The notes under the pieces: model-generated
What the model was told of the DNA's origin: nothing
Database searches by the model: none
Seen by the model: the letters and a program-made list of their open reading frames with translations, nothing else
Source of the DNA: Nannochloropsis salina CCMP1776
Taxonomy: Eukaryota; Sar; Eustigmatophyceae; Eustigmatales; Monodopsidaceae
Length of the DNA: 64,000 bases
Reading direction: 5' to 3'
Assembly: GCA_004565275.1 (NCBI GenBank)
Contig: SDOX01000128.1
Location: 533,794 to 597,793 of the forward strand
Part shown: in pieces, positions 10,961-22,748 of the stretch
Position numbering within the stretch: the first letter of the stretch is position 1
Layout: each line of letters starts with the position of its first letter
Made by a program: the position numbers and the translations under genes

Positions 10961-11725
10961 ATGAAGTCAGCGTCAAGTATGCTGTTATAATAGGTGTCGT
11001 CGTGTAAGCAGGGTACAATAGCATTCTACATATGTCTCTTGACTTCCTAAATTCTTTAGTTGTCTTAAGCCGTGATAAGATCACATTGTCGTGCTCCCAA
11101 GTTTACAAAGGCAAGCACATTGATTCCAATCATAATATGTTGAAGCATAAATATTCACTTGGTGAATGATTGTACTTGCTTGCGCATTCCTCGAGCTCCT
11201 TGCCCGAAACATGCTCTGACGAAATTCAAATCTAAATCTCAAAAAACCGTTTAAATTCAGCCCTCAACGGCTTTATGCATGCGACTGAGTTGCTGAGCAT
11301 GGCGTCGACTACTACAGCTCCCTCGTCCCTCTCTCTCATTTCTGTCTACCTTATTGTACGAATTTCCTCATTTCCTTCGTGGAAGGGGTCTTTGGTATTT
11401 CATTTAAAAAAGACCAGCGTTGTCTCGCGGGCCACAAACTTTGTATCGATCCTTTCTTTCTATTGCTCCACACGATCTTTCTGGTGCTCGCCTAGTGTGC
11501 ATACGTTGGAAGCAAACTTCTGATCTCATGTGCATATGCAATTTTTCCAGGAGGATGCTTGTTCCGCACCTTTTATTGCACCACACCTGAAAAGCAACTA
11601 CACTCAAGTACTACCACAGCTTAGTAATATGTTAAATACTTACGCTGGCTTGCCTTCCTCAACTACCCGCACACAGACAAAGAGAACCTTACCGTTCCCC
11701 CGTCACCTTTTCAAACAAATAAACC
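10961..11725. promoter_or_regulatory. Shared divergent promoter of the wall-protein pair
   Basis: A 765-base AT-rich spacer lies between the two start codons of the related head-to-head genes. It is the only place from which both can be driven, so co-regulation is plausible. No specific element is identified. Confidence 0.45.
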
Positions 11726-13633
11726 ATGCGCATTTTCCGTCTGGTCCTTACCCTGTCCTTGGCTGCGACGGTCTTCGCAGAGGACACCGTCTCTACTACA
11801 AACACCGAAGCCGTCGCTGGGGCCATCCAGGGAGCTGTCTCTGACAGCGGTGTTACCATCCCGCCCATCTCTCCGGAGATGAGGGATGCTGCCACAGACG
11901 TGATTAAGAACGTGAGCGACGGCGCGGCGGTGAGTGAGATGGTGAACGAAACGGACGCACAAGCTCCCGCTATTCAGATTGTGAATGACTCCGAAGAAAA
12001 GGCTCCTGCCATCCCTCCTGAGATGAAGAATGCTGCCGGCCAGGTTATCAAAGAAGTAGCCAACAGCGAGGCGGTGAAAGGTGCTGTGAAGGAGAGCGGA
12101 TTGGAGACTCCCAACATTTCCCCCGAAATGAAAGACGCAGCCGGGAACGTGATCAAGCAGGTGGCCAACAGCGATGCCGCCAAACAGAACGGGGTAAGAG
12201 TCTCTGAAGAAGTGCAAATGAGAAGGCCTAAGGATAGGGACATTGGACTAGAAGGTGCCCATCATTCACTCATGATTATCTGTGGGCTCTCACTTACCAC
12301 ACCAATGCAGGCGTCAGACCTACTGAACACAGTCGCAGGACAGGTTGATTCCGGCGCCGCCTCGAGCACGGGCAAGGCATCGACCAGCGCCAATCCCGGG
12401 ATGGATCTGTTGACGAATGCCGCCCAGGCGTCCAACAACCCAACATTGCAGGCTGCGAGCTCGATCGGAAGTATGGCGAAGCAGGCGGGCGTCATCCCCA
12501 CCAACAGCATTGACCGAGCGAAAGCCGCCAACCCCGAGCTCGGGGCGCTGATCAATGGCCTCCAAAGCACTGCTAGCATTGCCAATAGCATGAGCCAGTG
12601 CTACGCCTCCATTGAAGGAGACGAGGACGCCATCAACAGGTCCCTCCTCTCCTTGGGCACGAGCATGGTCAGCTCTGACTCGATCACCGCGGCCGCGGAG
12701 GTGGGTAAGGCCCTGATCATGGCGTCGCCAGCCGCTAGCACCTCACAAAAGAACGCCATGTACCAGCTCTTCCGGATCTACTTGGACCAAAATGCCAACA
12801 CGGGCAAGGCGCTGACCACGGCCCAGGAGAAGGCTTACTCGTCCTTGACGACCGAGTGTAACGCCGCTTTCGACGACGTCGTCACCACCTACCAGGACAG
12901 CAAGGGCACCATTTCCTCCATCATGGCGGGTGGAAACTCCAACGTGACCTGCGCCAATTTCCAGGATAACTCCACCTCCGTCGATATGACCCTGTGCGTG
13001 TGGCCCACGGCCATTTGGACTCTTGGGGACAAGATGATGGCGAATGTGAGTGCGACCTTTACCAACTATGGCGTAGGCCTCTGCGACGTCAAGTTCTATA
13101 TCATCAATCTGGCAGATGCCGTGGGACTGAAGCCCGCCTGGCTGCCGGATGCGAAGGAGGCGTTCCCCCAAGGCATTCCTAAGGGGGCCGAGATCGCGAT
13201 TGAGGCAGCCGTGCCCTGGACCAACGAGATTGCGGAGAGCAAGCCAGTCGTCGACATTCTGAAGGGATGGTCGGCGTGCCCCAACGGCCCTGCCACGCCT
13301 CCCCCTGTCGTCCAACCGACAACGAAGCCTAAGGTGGACAATGGCGTGCTCAGCTCGGCGTCGGCATGCTTCATTACCCCTGCTTGTACCGCAGCCATCG
13401 CTCCCTTTGGGGATGACTCGTGCGGGGCGTACTCACAGCTTTTGACTTCCGGATGCTCCACTTGCTCCCCTGAGATTTTGGAAGCGGCCGGCAAGTCTTG
13501 CTTGACGACCTGCTCCAGCCAGTACTGTGGCACAGCCAGCGACAAGGAGGAAGCTACCAGCGGAGCCGGCGCTCTTTCCAAGGCCGTCGCCTTTGCGGTC
13601 ACTCTGGCAGCTGCCTTTGCCTTTGCGCTTTAG
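11726..13633 (+). CDS. GPI-anchored-type wall protein with CBM49-like module (paralogue 2)
   Basis: Exons 11726-12193 and 12311-13633, total 596 residues. The 117-base intron (ACGGG|GTAAGAG to CAATGCAG|GCGTC) is a multiple of three with no stop, so it reads through as coding if ignored. A classic signal peptide (MRIFRLVLTLSLAATVFAE) is followed by three imperfect repeats of about 40-45 residues built around (P/S)PEM+(D/N)AA..VIK.VA, probably amphipathic helices. Then come a helical domain, a beta module (MMANVSATFTNYGVGLCDVK, KPAWLPDAKEAFPQGIPKGA), a Pro/Thr linker, a Cys-rich domain (CFITPACTAAI, CGAYSQLLTSGCSTC, CSSQYCG) and a hydrophobic C-terminal tail (AVAFAVTLAAAFAFAL) suited to GPI anchoring. 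It is related to the divergent neighbour by order of domains and by the W/Y-P-x-WLP and cysteine spacing. Role in the cellulosic wall is inferred. Confidence 0.78.
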   Translation: MRIFRLVLTLSLAATVFAEDTVSTTNTEAVAGAIQGAVSDSGVTIPPISPEMRDAATDVIKNVSDGAAVSEMVNETDAQAPAIQIVNDSEEKAPAIPPEMKNAAGQVIKEVANSEAVKGAVKESGLETPNISPEMKDAAGNVIKQVANSDAAKQNGVRVSEEVQMRRPKDRDIGLEGAHHSLMIICGLSLTTPMQASDLLNTVAGQVDSGAASSTGKASTSANPGMDLLTNAAQASNNPTLQAASSIGSMAKQAGVIPTNSIDRAKAANPELGALINGLQSTASIANSMSQCYASIEGDEDAINRSLLSLGTSMVSSDSITAAAEVGKALIMASPAASTSQKNAMYQLFRIYLDQNANTGKALTTAQEKAYSSLTTECNAAFDDVVTTYQDSKGTISSIMAGGNSNVTCANFQDNSTSVDMTLCVWPTAIWTLGDKMMANVSATFTNYGVGLCDVKFYIINLADAVGLKPAWLPDAKEAFPQGIPKGAEIAIEAAVPWTNEIAESKPVVDILKGWSACPNGPATPPPVVQPTTKPKVDNGVLSSASACFITPACTAAIAPFGDDSCGAYSQLLTSGCSTCSPEILEAAGKSCLTTCSSQYCGTASDKEEATSGAGALSKAVAFAVTLAAAFAFAL

Positions 13634-15325
13634 GTTCCTCCTGGGGGGCGAAGGGAGGCGGAGAGGTGGAAAAATGATAATACAGGGCAGGAGGATGGTG
13701 GAAGTGGGAAAAAAATCCGTCATTGGAATAATATCTCTTGTAAGATTTTGAATCATTGCAAAGATGGCGGAAAAACTATGCTTGTAATTTGGGCGGAGGA
13801 AATGCATATGTACGGAAAGGAAGTTGTTTTTTTTCACACAGGAGAATCAGATCTACAAATGTGAGGCTTGAAATGAAAAAAGTGAGGGGGGAGCGTGATA
13901 GAACTCGTCTGTGCAAGACTGATGTAAATCTACAGGAAAGTGGAGCGCGCGAGCGGCTTTACGCGCCACATCACCACGGTCTCTTTTGTTTAGCCAGTAT
14001 AATTTTCTTCCAAGCACTTTGTAGAGTACTCGAAAAGGAACGCAAAAAGAGAATGAAAGAGACAGGGATAGGAGGCAACAGATACCATTGGCTGATCGAG
14101 ACAAGATGAGAATCAAAAGAGGGTCCTGTGTCGGCTGCATTTAAAGATTCTGGTTTAAAAGTTGAGGGTGAATAAATCGCTGAGATCATGCCATACCATG
14201 TACCTTTTTTGGGATTCTCTCAGAGTTTTTTCTTCATTTCGAATCACGAGCCTGAGACAGCGACACAAAGCAAAGGAGTTGAAGGAAACGCGGCAACCAA
14301 CGGAGTTCTGGGACAGCAAAATGCAACCGAGAAAGAAAAGAGAAGAAAAGTAAGAGAGAAAGAGAACGAAAGTAGAGACTGTTTCTCTTGCAAAGCACTC
14401 GCTAAACCCGTGGAAAGAAAAATTGTACACGTTTTAGGGGGAATGATGTGTCTGTATTGGTTTATTTTGAAGCTTCCTAGAGTATGCTGGATTCAGTGTC
14501 ACGCCTTCTTGTAAATTGCTTAGCTGAAATAGCATTATTATGTACATAGAAATGGACAAGGAGATCGTTGTACGATTATCAAATTCAAATCGAGACACCA
14601 ATCGGCGCCACACGCTGAGTCTGCAAGTTTCTTTCATTTCGGCAATACCGGATAAAAACAATCGACATTACATGATGTTATGCTTAGATTTTAAATTTTC
14701 GATGCTCTTGTAGAATTATATGATTCTTTGGCAAAAAGCAACTTCTTTGTTTGGCTAAAGAGGCTGCACGTGGGAAAAGAAAAGATGAACATGTCCGGAT
14801 CCGCAAGAAGAACAATACCTCAGCACTAAAATCCTCTGTATTATATAATGAGAATGTACTCATTACAATAAATTATGCCATAGGAAAGGTTGAAACGTCA
14901 TTATTGTATAAAGCTCGCACTTACGATTTGCGAGGCACTCTAACAGAATCGCAAGCGTGGTCTGTGTCTGAGTAACAAAGTACTCACGTATGTGCAAGTT
15001 CTTCACAACATTTTACTTTTAACATTCACATCTAAAAAAAATCAAACGAGCGTAAAATTACGAATGGAATGTGGCTGGAGAGGTCTTGATAAATAAATGA
15101 AGAGGTCATGGCGTGAGATTGTTTTTTAAAAATCGGTTGGAAGAAACGGCTGCTTTGAGAATTTGAATAATGCCCGGTCCCGTCCACCCCCAGCACGGCG
15201 AGGGATCCAGGAAGAGGCGAAGAGGTTTCGGGGATGGGTCTCCGCGTAAATGTGACATACTATTTTTACCAGTTTAACGTACCATTATATGCCACCTAGG
15301 CGTCTAAATTGGTCGTAAATATCAA
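13634..15325. other. Intergenic, AT-rich, no gene seen
   Basis: About 1.7 kb with only short chance frames on both strands. The second half (14500-15330) is strongly AT-rich. No exon with splice sites and conserved sequence could be found. It must include the promoter of the TIL-domain gene. Confidence 0.5.
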
Positions 15326-16763
15326 ATGAAGGCCCGCCGGCATCTCACTTGCTTCGCGGCCCTATTGGGTAAGTCTCCCATAACCTCATGCATGCGAATT
15401 CCCCGTATCTTCCCCCCTTCATCCCTCACTTCCTGATGCATGTTCCTCACGGTCCGAATTTTAATATGTACGTAAAGCCATGGGGGCTTTCTTGACAGAC
15501 AATGCTCCCCTAGCCGAGGCTCAACGCATTCGTGGAAGTGTTAGTACGGAGAAAGCTGATGCTATCCCGCCTGCAGGCCCTGCCGTCCCCGTCCAGGACG
15601 CAGCTCCCTCAAGTGCTGATTTATCCACCACCGTGAATGAGGACGAGGTTCCTAAAACGAAAGTCCGCGTAAACATCCGACGCAAAGACGCCTCAAAAGA
15701 AGCACAGAACGGATTGCAAGAAGAAGGGCATCAAACACACCACGTGTACGTAAATAAGATGGAGGTCAAGAGACTTGAAGAGCCGCCCGCTACCGGTATT
15801 GCTGTCGGAGAACCTAATCCTGCTGCTTCTCAGCACCACACTCATCACGCACATTTCGAGTTCCAACAGCGGACGATGCAGTCAAGGGTGGAAGAGGGAG
15901 CGGACGTCCGGGAGGCGAAGGACGAGCTGAAGGAGCGAGGAATTGGGGGAGCCACTCATGACAACAACCATAACGAGATCCTTGATACGGCCTCTGAATC
16001 TGACACAGGCTTGAATCGCATGACTCTCAAGGAATATTTGCTTGAATATGGAGAGGAGGGAAGGCGGGGAAGGAAGAACAAGAAAAGTCCTGGCGCAGCA
16101 TCTATAGCAGCCACGGACAAGGCGGGCGCAAGAACCACGACACCGGCGATGAAAATTCATACAACGCAGTCCCTGTCGAGCATGCCTTCCCCCAATAAGG
16201 TCGAGTCCCCGGTGGATTCGACTAGAGAGGGAGCGGCGACGGAAGGAACAGAGCTGTCACCCATTCCCTCCGAGTCCGGCTCCACAAAGAATGGATTGGC
16301 CGGCATGGCGGACGAGACCAAACACAACGTGCAGGAAGTGACCAAGCGAATTCGGAAAAGAGCGGCGGAACCAGGCCAAGAACGGGGGGACATTGACCCG
16401 GCAGATTTGGAGGAGATCCGGGCACGGGCCGTGGGGGACGAGGACGAGGAGGGCGTGGAGGCGGAAGACGCGGCAGCCCAGGTCCCAGGAAACGCAGTGG
16501 AGGAGGTCAGGCCGGAATGCCCGGGTGGAATGGTTTACAGCGACTGCGGTCGCCCCTGCACCGCCACCTGTGAGCATCTAAGACCGGTGTGTCCGGCGGT
16601 GTGTGTCGCGCGCTGTCACTGCCCACACGACAAGCCGATTTGGGACGGAGAAAATTGTCTGGAGGAGGCACAATGTCGCCTCAAAGCAAAGGCGGATGGA
16701 AACCAGGAAGAAGGGGCAAATAAGATGTCGGGCAAAGCACTGCGTGGAGCGAGAGTGGGGTAG
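15326..16763 (+). CDS. Secreted protein with C-terminal TIL (protease-inhibitor-like) domain
   Basis: Exon 1 is 15326-15368 (ATG, ending TTGG|GTAAGT) and exon 2 is 15478-16763, total 442 residues. With the acceptor at 15476-15477 the N-terminus reads as a signal peptide (HLTCFAALLAMGAFLTDNA). An alternative acceptor 25 bases later keeps frame but shortens the hydrophobic stretch. Residues about 20-355 are disordered, charged and Ser/Thr/Glu-rich. The last part, about residues 361-414, has ten cysteines with the TIL pattern: CPGGMVYSDCGRPCTATC, then CPAVCVARCHCP, and NCLEEAQC. TIL domains occur in serine-protease inhibitors and in VWF/mucin-like proteins, so inhibition is possible but not shown. 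A domain normally found in animals and patchily elsewhere is notable here. Confidence 0.76.
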
Positions 16764-18464
16764 TGGCCGTGGAACCGTAAGTTTTTGCGTCAGAAGAAGA
16801 CAAATCGTTGCGGCATAATGGTGGTCAGTGCCCGTCATCTTTATGAAAAATATGGTTGTCTCGAGCGAGCTATAAATATCCAATATTCCCATGGAATGGG
16901 GTACAACAGAGACAACGAAACGGACGAACCTGGGAATACGAAGAAACCAATCCATGAGTAAGCGAAAAATAGATGAAAGATGTATAAAACGTTTGGCAGG
17001 GAATGCAAAGATATTGTACAGGCAAACATCATGAAAAAGGGCTACAAAGCATAGGAATACTTATGATTTATCGGAGAGAGGTAGGCGGGGACGAAAGATT
17101 GGATTGAGTTGTTATCTCAAGGTCAAGAGCTCTTGAGGGCTCGTACTTCAGAGTACTCATAGCTTGATCAGAGTAGAGAATCAGTTGAGTGCCTCCCTGT
17201 GTGCACCACCTTCCACCTTTCACACACCAATTGCAAAAGTAGATGGAAGCGAAGTAAAAAAGAAATAAGCCCTCGGCACACACGCATGCACTCCTACCTA
17301 TGGCTACTAGAACCATCTGCAGATCTCTTCCGTGTTTCTTTCGTCACTTCACGTTCGCTTTGTCGCATTCAAGATGTCTTTCTGTTACCTATCATATTCG
17401 CTGATTCTTCCGCTCGCATCGCATGATACGTATGTATCCAACTGGTCCACCACTAAAACGTAGCCAAAGCCATCCAATTTCAAAATCACCCGCTCCGCGA
17501 GCCTGCATACAGTTGACAAGCGACTACCTTCACCTTTGTCACCCAATACATGTGTACACTATCTCTCCATCTCTTGTCCCCTTCTCCTCACTCCATTTCT
17601 ATTGACTGTCATTCTGCCTAGACGCTGTTGCTGCCCCCTGCTCCTATCTCTCCCTAGAACCCCGTGCAGAGGCAGGAAAGGTAGAAGGAAAAAGTAGCGC
17701 GCGGAAAGGTATCCCAACGATACCAGTAGGACTGGATCGACGTCAAAATGGGCAGCCGTGGAAGAAAATTAAAGCGGGTGTCACGAGGTAGAAAGTTGTG
17801 TTGCAGGTGGTAGTGGTGAAGGGCCCCGCCACGGTCATAAAGTGGTGGCAAGGGAGAGAAAGGTAGAAAGGTGGGTTGTAATCGAACCCTTCTCTCGGAA
17901 TTCGGTTGCTTTGCGTCACTTTATGTGGATGCACCCACCGGCACAGATGTCACGCCAATAACATGGACACAAGATGGAGCCAAAAAAACGAAGAAAGAGG
18001 AGACAATGCTGGGGAGGGACGGGAGGAAACGGACGTGTACCTGGCGTCAAACATCCGCCGTCTCGTAGAAGAGGTGGGCCAATTCGCTTGATCCTGCTAA
18101 CGTGATAGACAGGGGGGTAAGCAAAATGGGATCGAAGGGACATTGCATCGAAAGCGTGAAAAAGTGGGGCGGTAGGAGCAGGAAGGACTTGGCCCCATGA
18201 CTGCACTTGGCTAGCCATCAACATGGGGTTTCCAACCACTATCGGTTCAGGTCACATGACAAGCCAATTGTGAGCTGTGCCACGGCAATCAAACCTCCCT
18301 ACACATCCTCTTTCCTCCACAACCTCCGTCGCTCCCTCCCTTCTCCTCCTTTCTTGAGCCATCTCGCACACAGAATCTAGTCTCGCCCACCCCGTCGCTC
18401 CTCCTTCCTCTCCCACTTTCCTCCTCTTTTCTTTCCTCCTAATTCTCCCCGAATTTTTTCCATT
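16764..18464. other. Convergent spacer, no gene seen
   Basis: About 1.7 kb lies between the TIL gene and the PRP5 3' end. Many short frames are present on both strands, none with a recognisable domain. GGTCACATGAC occurs at 18250-18260, followed by CCAATTG. A non-coding transcript cannot be excluded by eye. Confidence 0.45.
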
Positions 18465-21400
18465 TTACAAGACGGAATAGCGACCAAACTGGGGTCGAGA
18501 ACCCACACGCAAGGTTTCCTCGTCCAAAATCCTTTGAAATTCCCGTCGCGCCTGGCGAACAGCCAGCTCGGTCCTCCCTTCGATGAGCAAATACCTAGTC
18601 AAAATAGGGTTGAAGATAAAGCAAGCATGAGAGGAACTTTAATAAACACACTGTAAATCACAGGGTGAGATCAATGAAGAAAACAAGGCCTGAGTCAACC
18701 GTCATGGGACAGGCACAGGGCATCTGCTGCTTCCATCCTATCTCCTTCCCTCCCTCCAAACTCCCCCCCGCACTCACAATTTTCGTTCTCCCGGTTCCAG
18801 GGTATGCTCTTGCCCTGAAGCTACGTAGCGCCCCCGCGTGATCACCGAACATTCTGTCCGCTCTTGGATCTGGCTCACGTTATCCTTCTGCGTTGCTTTC
18901 CAACGAGCTTGCTGTGGGTACTCGTTGATCTCCAGCTCTTCGAAAAAATGCTCCTTCTTCTCAACTTTCTCCGCACTGACACCTCCGGCGATAGCCAGGG
19001 CCGCTTTCAGGGCGTCCGCTGCAGTGACAGTAGAGCCAGCGCCAAGCCCAGCAGCGGCGGCCGCTGTGGATGGGGCAGCACCAAATTTCTCGGCTAATGC
19101 CCGCGCACGTGCCAACGCATCCGAGGTGGATAGAGGAGGAGCAGAAGCGCCAGGTCCCCCAGGCGGGGAAGGAAGGGACGGTGTCGTGGATGGCACGTTG
19201 GCCGACGCCCCTGTGCCCCCCTGTTTCAGCCGTTCAGCAAGGGCCTTGGCCCGCTCCACTGCCGCTAAAATTCCTGCACTGACACCGCTCTCCCCTTCTC
19301 CCACCCCTGGTGAACCTGACACTGCCTGCGAAGGAATTTTGGGTGCCACGCCTTCCACCACAGCCGCAGCTCCACCAGCGGTTCCCTCCGTGGTGGGCGT
19401 CGTCGCGCGCTTCCTCTTCTCTTCCTCCAACTCGGCCTCTTCGTCGCTGCTGTCCCCGCCTCCCCCTGCTCCTCCCTCCTCAGCCACCAAGCCTTGCTCT
19501 ATCTGGTACTGTTTTTTCTGCAACGCCGCGGTCCGCTGGGCATCAGTTTGTTCGCTGTCCTCAAAGGTGAATCCTTTCCCACCGAATCCGCTCCCCGCCC
19601 AGTGCGCCGTCCCGGCCGTTACTTTCTGTTGGAATGCTTCTGCCATCGCCCGCAATTCAGGAGGCACTTCTTGCTTGCTTTGAGTCAATGCTTTGAGCAA
19701 GAGGGGCGCGTATTGTTCTTCGTCGGACGTGAGGAATGTGTAGGCGGTGCCTTTTCTGCCCGCCCGCCCCGTGCGACCCACTCGGTGCACGTAATCCTCC
19801 AGGTGGTTGGGGCAGGCATAGTTGATTACACAGCACAACTCGGGTACATCCAATCCCCGGCCCGCCACGCTCGTCGCCACCATCAAGGTCCGCGCCCGAG
19901 ACTTGAAATCGTGGATGGTCGAGTCACGATCCATTTGGTCCATGCCCCCATGGAGTGACAGGCACGGGTACCCGCTGCGCATCAAATCGGCAAAAAGATT
20001 GTCGCATTTCTGTTGCGTGTCCACAAAAATCAGCACGTTCCCCTTCTCGTACCACACCCCCAGGAGCTGCAGCAAACGCATGTATTTCTCCTCCCCTTCC
20101 TCCCGCACCTCCACATACTGCGTGATGGCGTCGGAGGCCACACTCCGGCCCCCTACCAAAATCTCCAAGGGAAACGCCAATACTTTCCGGGCCAAGCTTT
20201 CTACTTGCTTGGGGAAAGTGGCCGAGAACAAGACGGTCTGCCGGTCGGGGCGGATATTGGTCAAGATCATTTTGATCTGGGGTTCAAAGCCCATGTCAAA
20301 CATACGGTCCGCCTCGTCCATCACCACGAAAGAGACGCGGGACAGGCTCATCAGCTTCCCCGCCTGCATGGTCAAGATGTCGATCATCCGCCCGGGCGTG
20401 CACACGACGATATGGGCGCCCCTCTTGAGCTCCCCAATCTGGTCCCCAATGCCCGCGCCACCGTACACAGCCACGCAGCGCAAGCCAAGCGGCCGACAGA
20501 ATTTCTTTGCCTCCGTGTGGATCTGCACAGCCAGCTCCCGGGCCGGGGCCATGACCATGCCAATCGGACCCTCCCCCTCGCCCAATGGAAAGCTCGCTTC
20601 CTGGTCCAAAATGTGCCGGAGCATGGGGAGCAGAAAGGCCAGCGTTTTCCCCGACCCCGTCTTAGCCACCCCGATGATATCCCGCCCCGCCATGATGGCC
20701 GGGAGGGCCTGCCGTTGTATAGGAAAGGGCTCCGCGAGTTTGTATTTCCGCAACAGCCCCAGGACGCGGTCCGGTAGACCCGATTGCTCCCACGTTTCCA
20801 AAGGGGCAGGGCACCCTTTCCCCCGTACTTTGATCTCCAAGGCCTCCCGCCGTCGGTTCAGCTCTGCGTCGGAATGCCCGTGGAGGGCGCGGGGGACAAT
20901 GTAGAGTTTCTTACGGATGGGGAGGTAGTCAACTCGGGCGTGGTCCACGGCTTTGAGCTCCTTCTTCTTCACTTGCTCCTGCAAAATCTCCAAGGCTGTC
21001 TTGGGCCCCTCCCTCGGGCCCTCCTCGTCCTCCTCCTCCAGGTCCCCGTCCGACTGGAAGAGTCTACCCAACCGGCTGCGAGGCTCCTTCGACGGCCCCT
21101 CCCCTCCTTCCCCGCCTTTCCCACTCTCGGGACCCTCCGCATCCAACCCTGCCTTAGGCGGGGCAGAGCCTACGGGATCTCCCACGGAAGGCTTCGGGGT
21201 CGATTCGCCACGGAGCGCGGCCAAGAAAGCCTGACGATCCGCTTCTAGCTGCTCCTCGTCCTCCTCATCCTCCATCATCCCTTCCTCCCCGTCCTCCTCC
21301 TCCCCATCTCCATCCGTGTCGGATTCCCATGCGGCTTTTTCCACCGATCTCCCCCCGAAAAGCTCCGCGGCTGTGATGGTATTGCTGCCCAACGGATCAT

Positions 21401-22748
21401 ACCCATCCAACCGTCCCTTCCGCCCCTTCCCTCCTCCCCTCCCTTTCCCTGTCCCCCCTCCCACCCCCCCATCCCCTGCAGCAAAAGCACCGTACATGTC
21501 AGCCTGCTCGGGGATACCCAATCCTTCCGCCACGCCCCCCCTCTCCAACGAACTCATAAAGGCGTCCAGGGGATCCCCGTCCTCCTCCTCCTCCTCGTCC
21601 CGGGACACTGAGGCCTGGTTCTCCACCGAGAGCATACTCAAGGGCGTGTCTGTGCTCGCGCGTTCTGCCCTTTCCAGTGTCCTCCCTTTTCCTCCCTCCT
21701 CCCCGACTTCCTCCTCCGCCTCGTCTTCCAACGACCATTGTTTCGCCGCCGTCACCCCCACTTTCCCTGTCAACGCCAAAGCCGCTTGCGCCAGGCGCAT
21801 CTTAGTGTTGCCCATGGCGGCCGAGGCGGCGGCGGCGGCGGCGGCAGCGGCCTCTCTGGCGCGTTTTTCTTCCTGGAAAGCCCGGACTCGTTCGGCTCGT
21901 TTTTGCATTTCCCGTTGGGCCTGGGCCTCCGCATCCAACACGGAGAGCCCCTCTTCGCCCCTGTCCTCCCCTTCCGCTCTCCCACCACTGGTGGTGGGCG
22001 ACGGGGCACGGCCGTCGCTCCCATCCCCTGTGGAGGGAGAGGGACACGGCGCTGGACTTGGTGTGGTGGTGACGGCCATGCCAGAGGGCAATGGTTTCGA
22101 GGCGGGGTGCGCCGCCGCTGAAGGCGCCAAGGCCGACGCAGCCGGAGCTGGGCCGGCGGGGGAGGAGGAAGGAGGGAGAGATATTGTCGATGGTTGCTGC
22201 TGAACTTTTTGATTCAAGCGCGCAATCACCGATAACGCCGCGGCACTAGCCGTAGCGGCGGCCGCGTCTTTCGCCGAGTCCTTCTCCTCCTCGTGCCTGG
22301 CCCCCGCACTACGCACCCGCTCCTCCCGGCGATGGCCGCGTTTTTTCTCCACGTGTTTCTCCTCCCATCCCTTATCCCGGTCCTTCTCTTTTCTCTTCCG
22401 ACCCCGAGACGGCGAGACAGAGCGGCTCCGGCTCACACTCCGCCTTCGCCCGCTTCCGCTGGATCCATAGCTCCGGCCGCCGCCCCGCTCCCGCTCCCGA
22501 TCTCGGTCTCGGTCTCGGTCTCGATCTCGGTCTCGGTCTCGGTCCCGCCCCCGCGAGTGGTGCGAATGCCGGGAGCTCGCGCTCGAAGAGGGGGGGGAGA
22601 CACGACTGTGGCTGTGGCTTTCATGCCGGCCCGACCGGGCACTACGACTGCCGCTGCCACTGCTTTCCCGGGGAGACGAGTTGTCCCGTTCGCGCTTGCG
22701 GCTGCTTTTTTTGCTCTTCGAGGGGCTGCTGTCAATGTCCTCCGTCAT
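18465..22748 (-). CDS. PRP5: DEAD-box RNA helicase PRP5/DDX46, spliceosome assembly
   Basis: Exons 22748-18778 and 18594-18465, total 1366 residues. The last junction (AAAATT|GTGAGT to TTGACTAG|G) restores the conserved C-terminus GERKLYLLIEG, then AVRQARREFQRIL. PRP5/DDX46 remodels U2 snRNP and proofreads branch-site pairing in prespliceosome formation. The N-terminus is an RS/RD-rich domain (a run of RD dipeptides about residues 67-85), then long acidic low-complexity stretches. The helicase core lies at about residues 600-1010: PIQRQALPAI (Q motif), AKTGSGKT (about 693), PARELAVQI, TPGRMID, DEAD (about 811), SAT, and HRVGRTGRAG (about 989). The conserved C-terminal EINEYPQQARWK matches DDX46. 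The protein is longer than human DDX46 (about 1030) because of low-complexity insertions. The start is the ATG at 22748, since the frame extends only to a GTG upstream. Confidence 0.96.

Noticed and set aside
12194-12310. Treating this stretch as coding in the second wall protein
   Set aside because: It has perfect GTAAGA...GCAG borders, is a multiple of three, and its translation breaks the repeat pattern that continues cleanly when it is removed.
19822-20904. 360-codon plus-strand open frame within the PRP5 locus
   Set aside because: It is antisense to the conserved helicase core. GC-rich third positions on the real strand leave the opposite frame open; there is no domain of its own.
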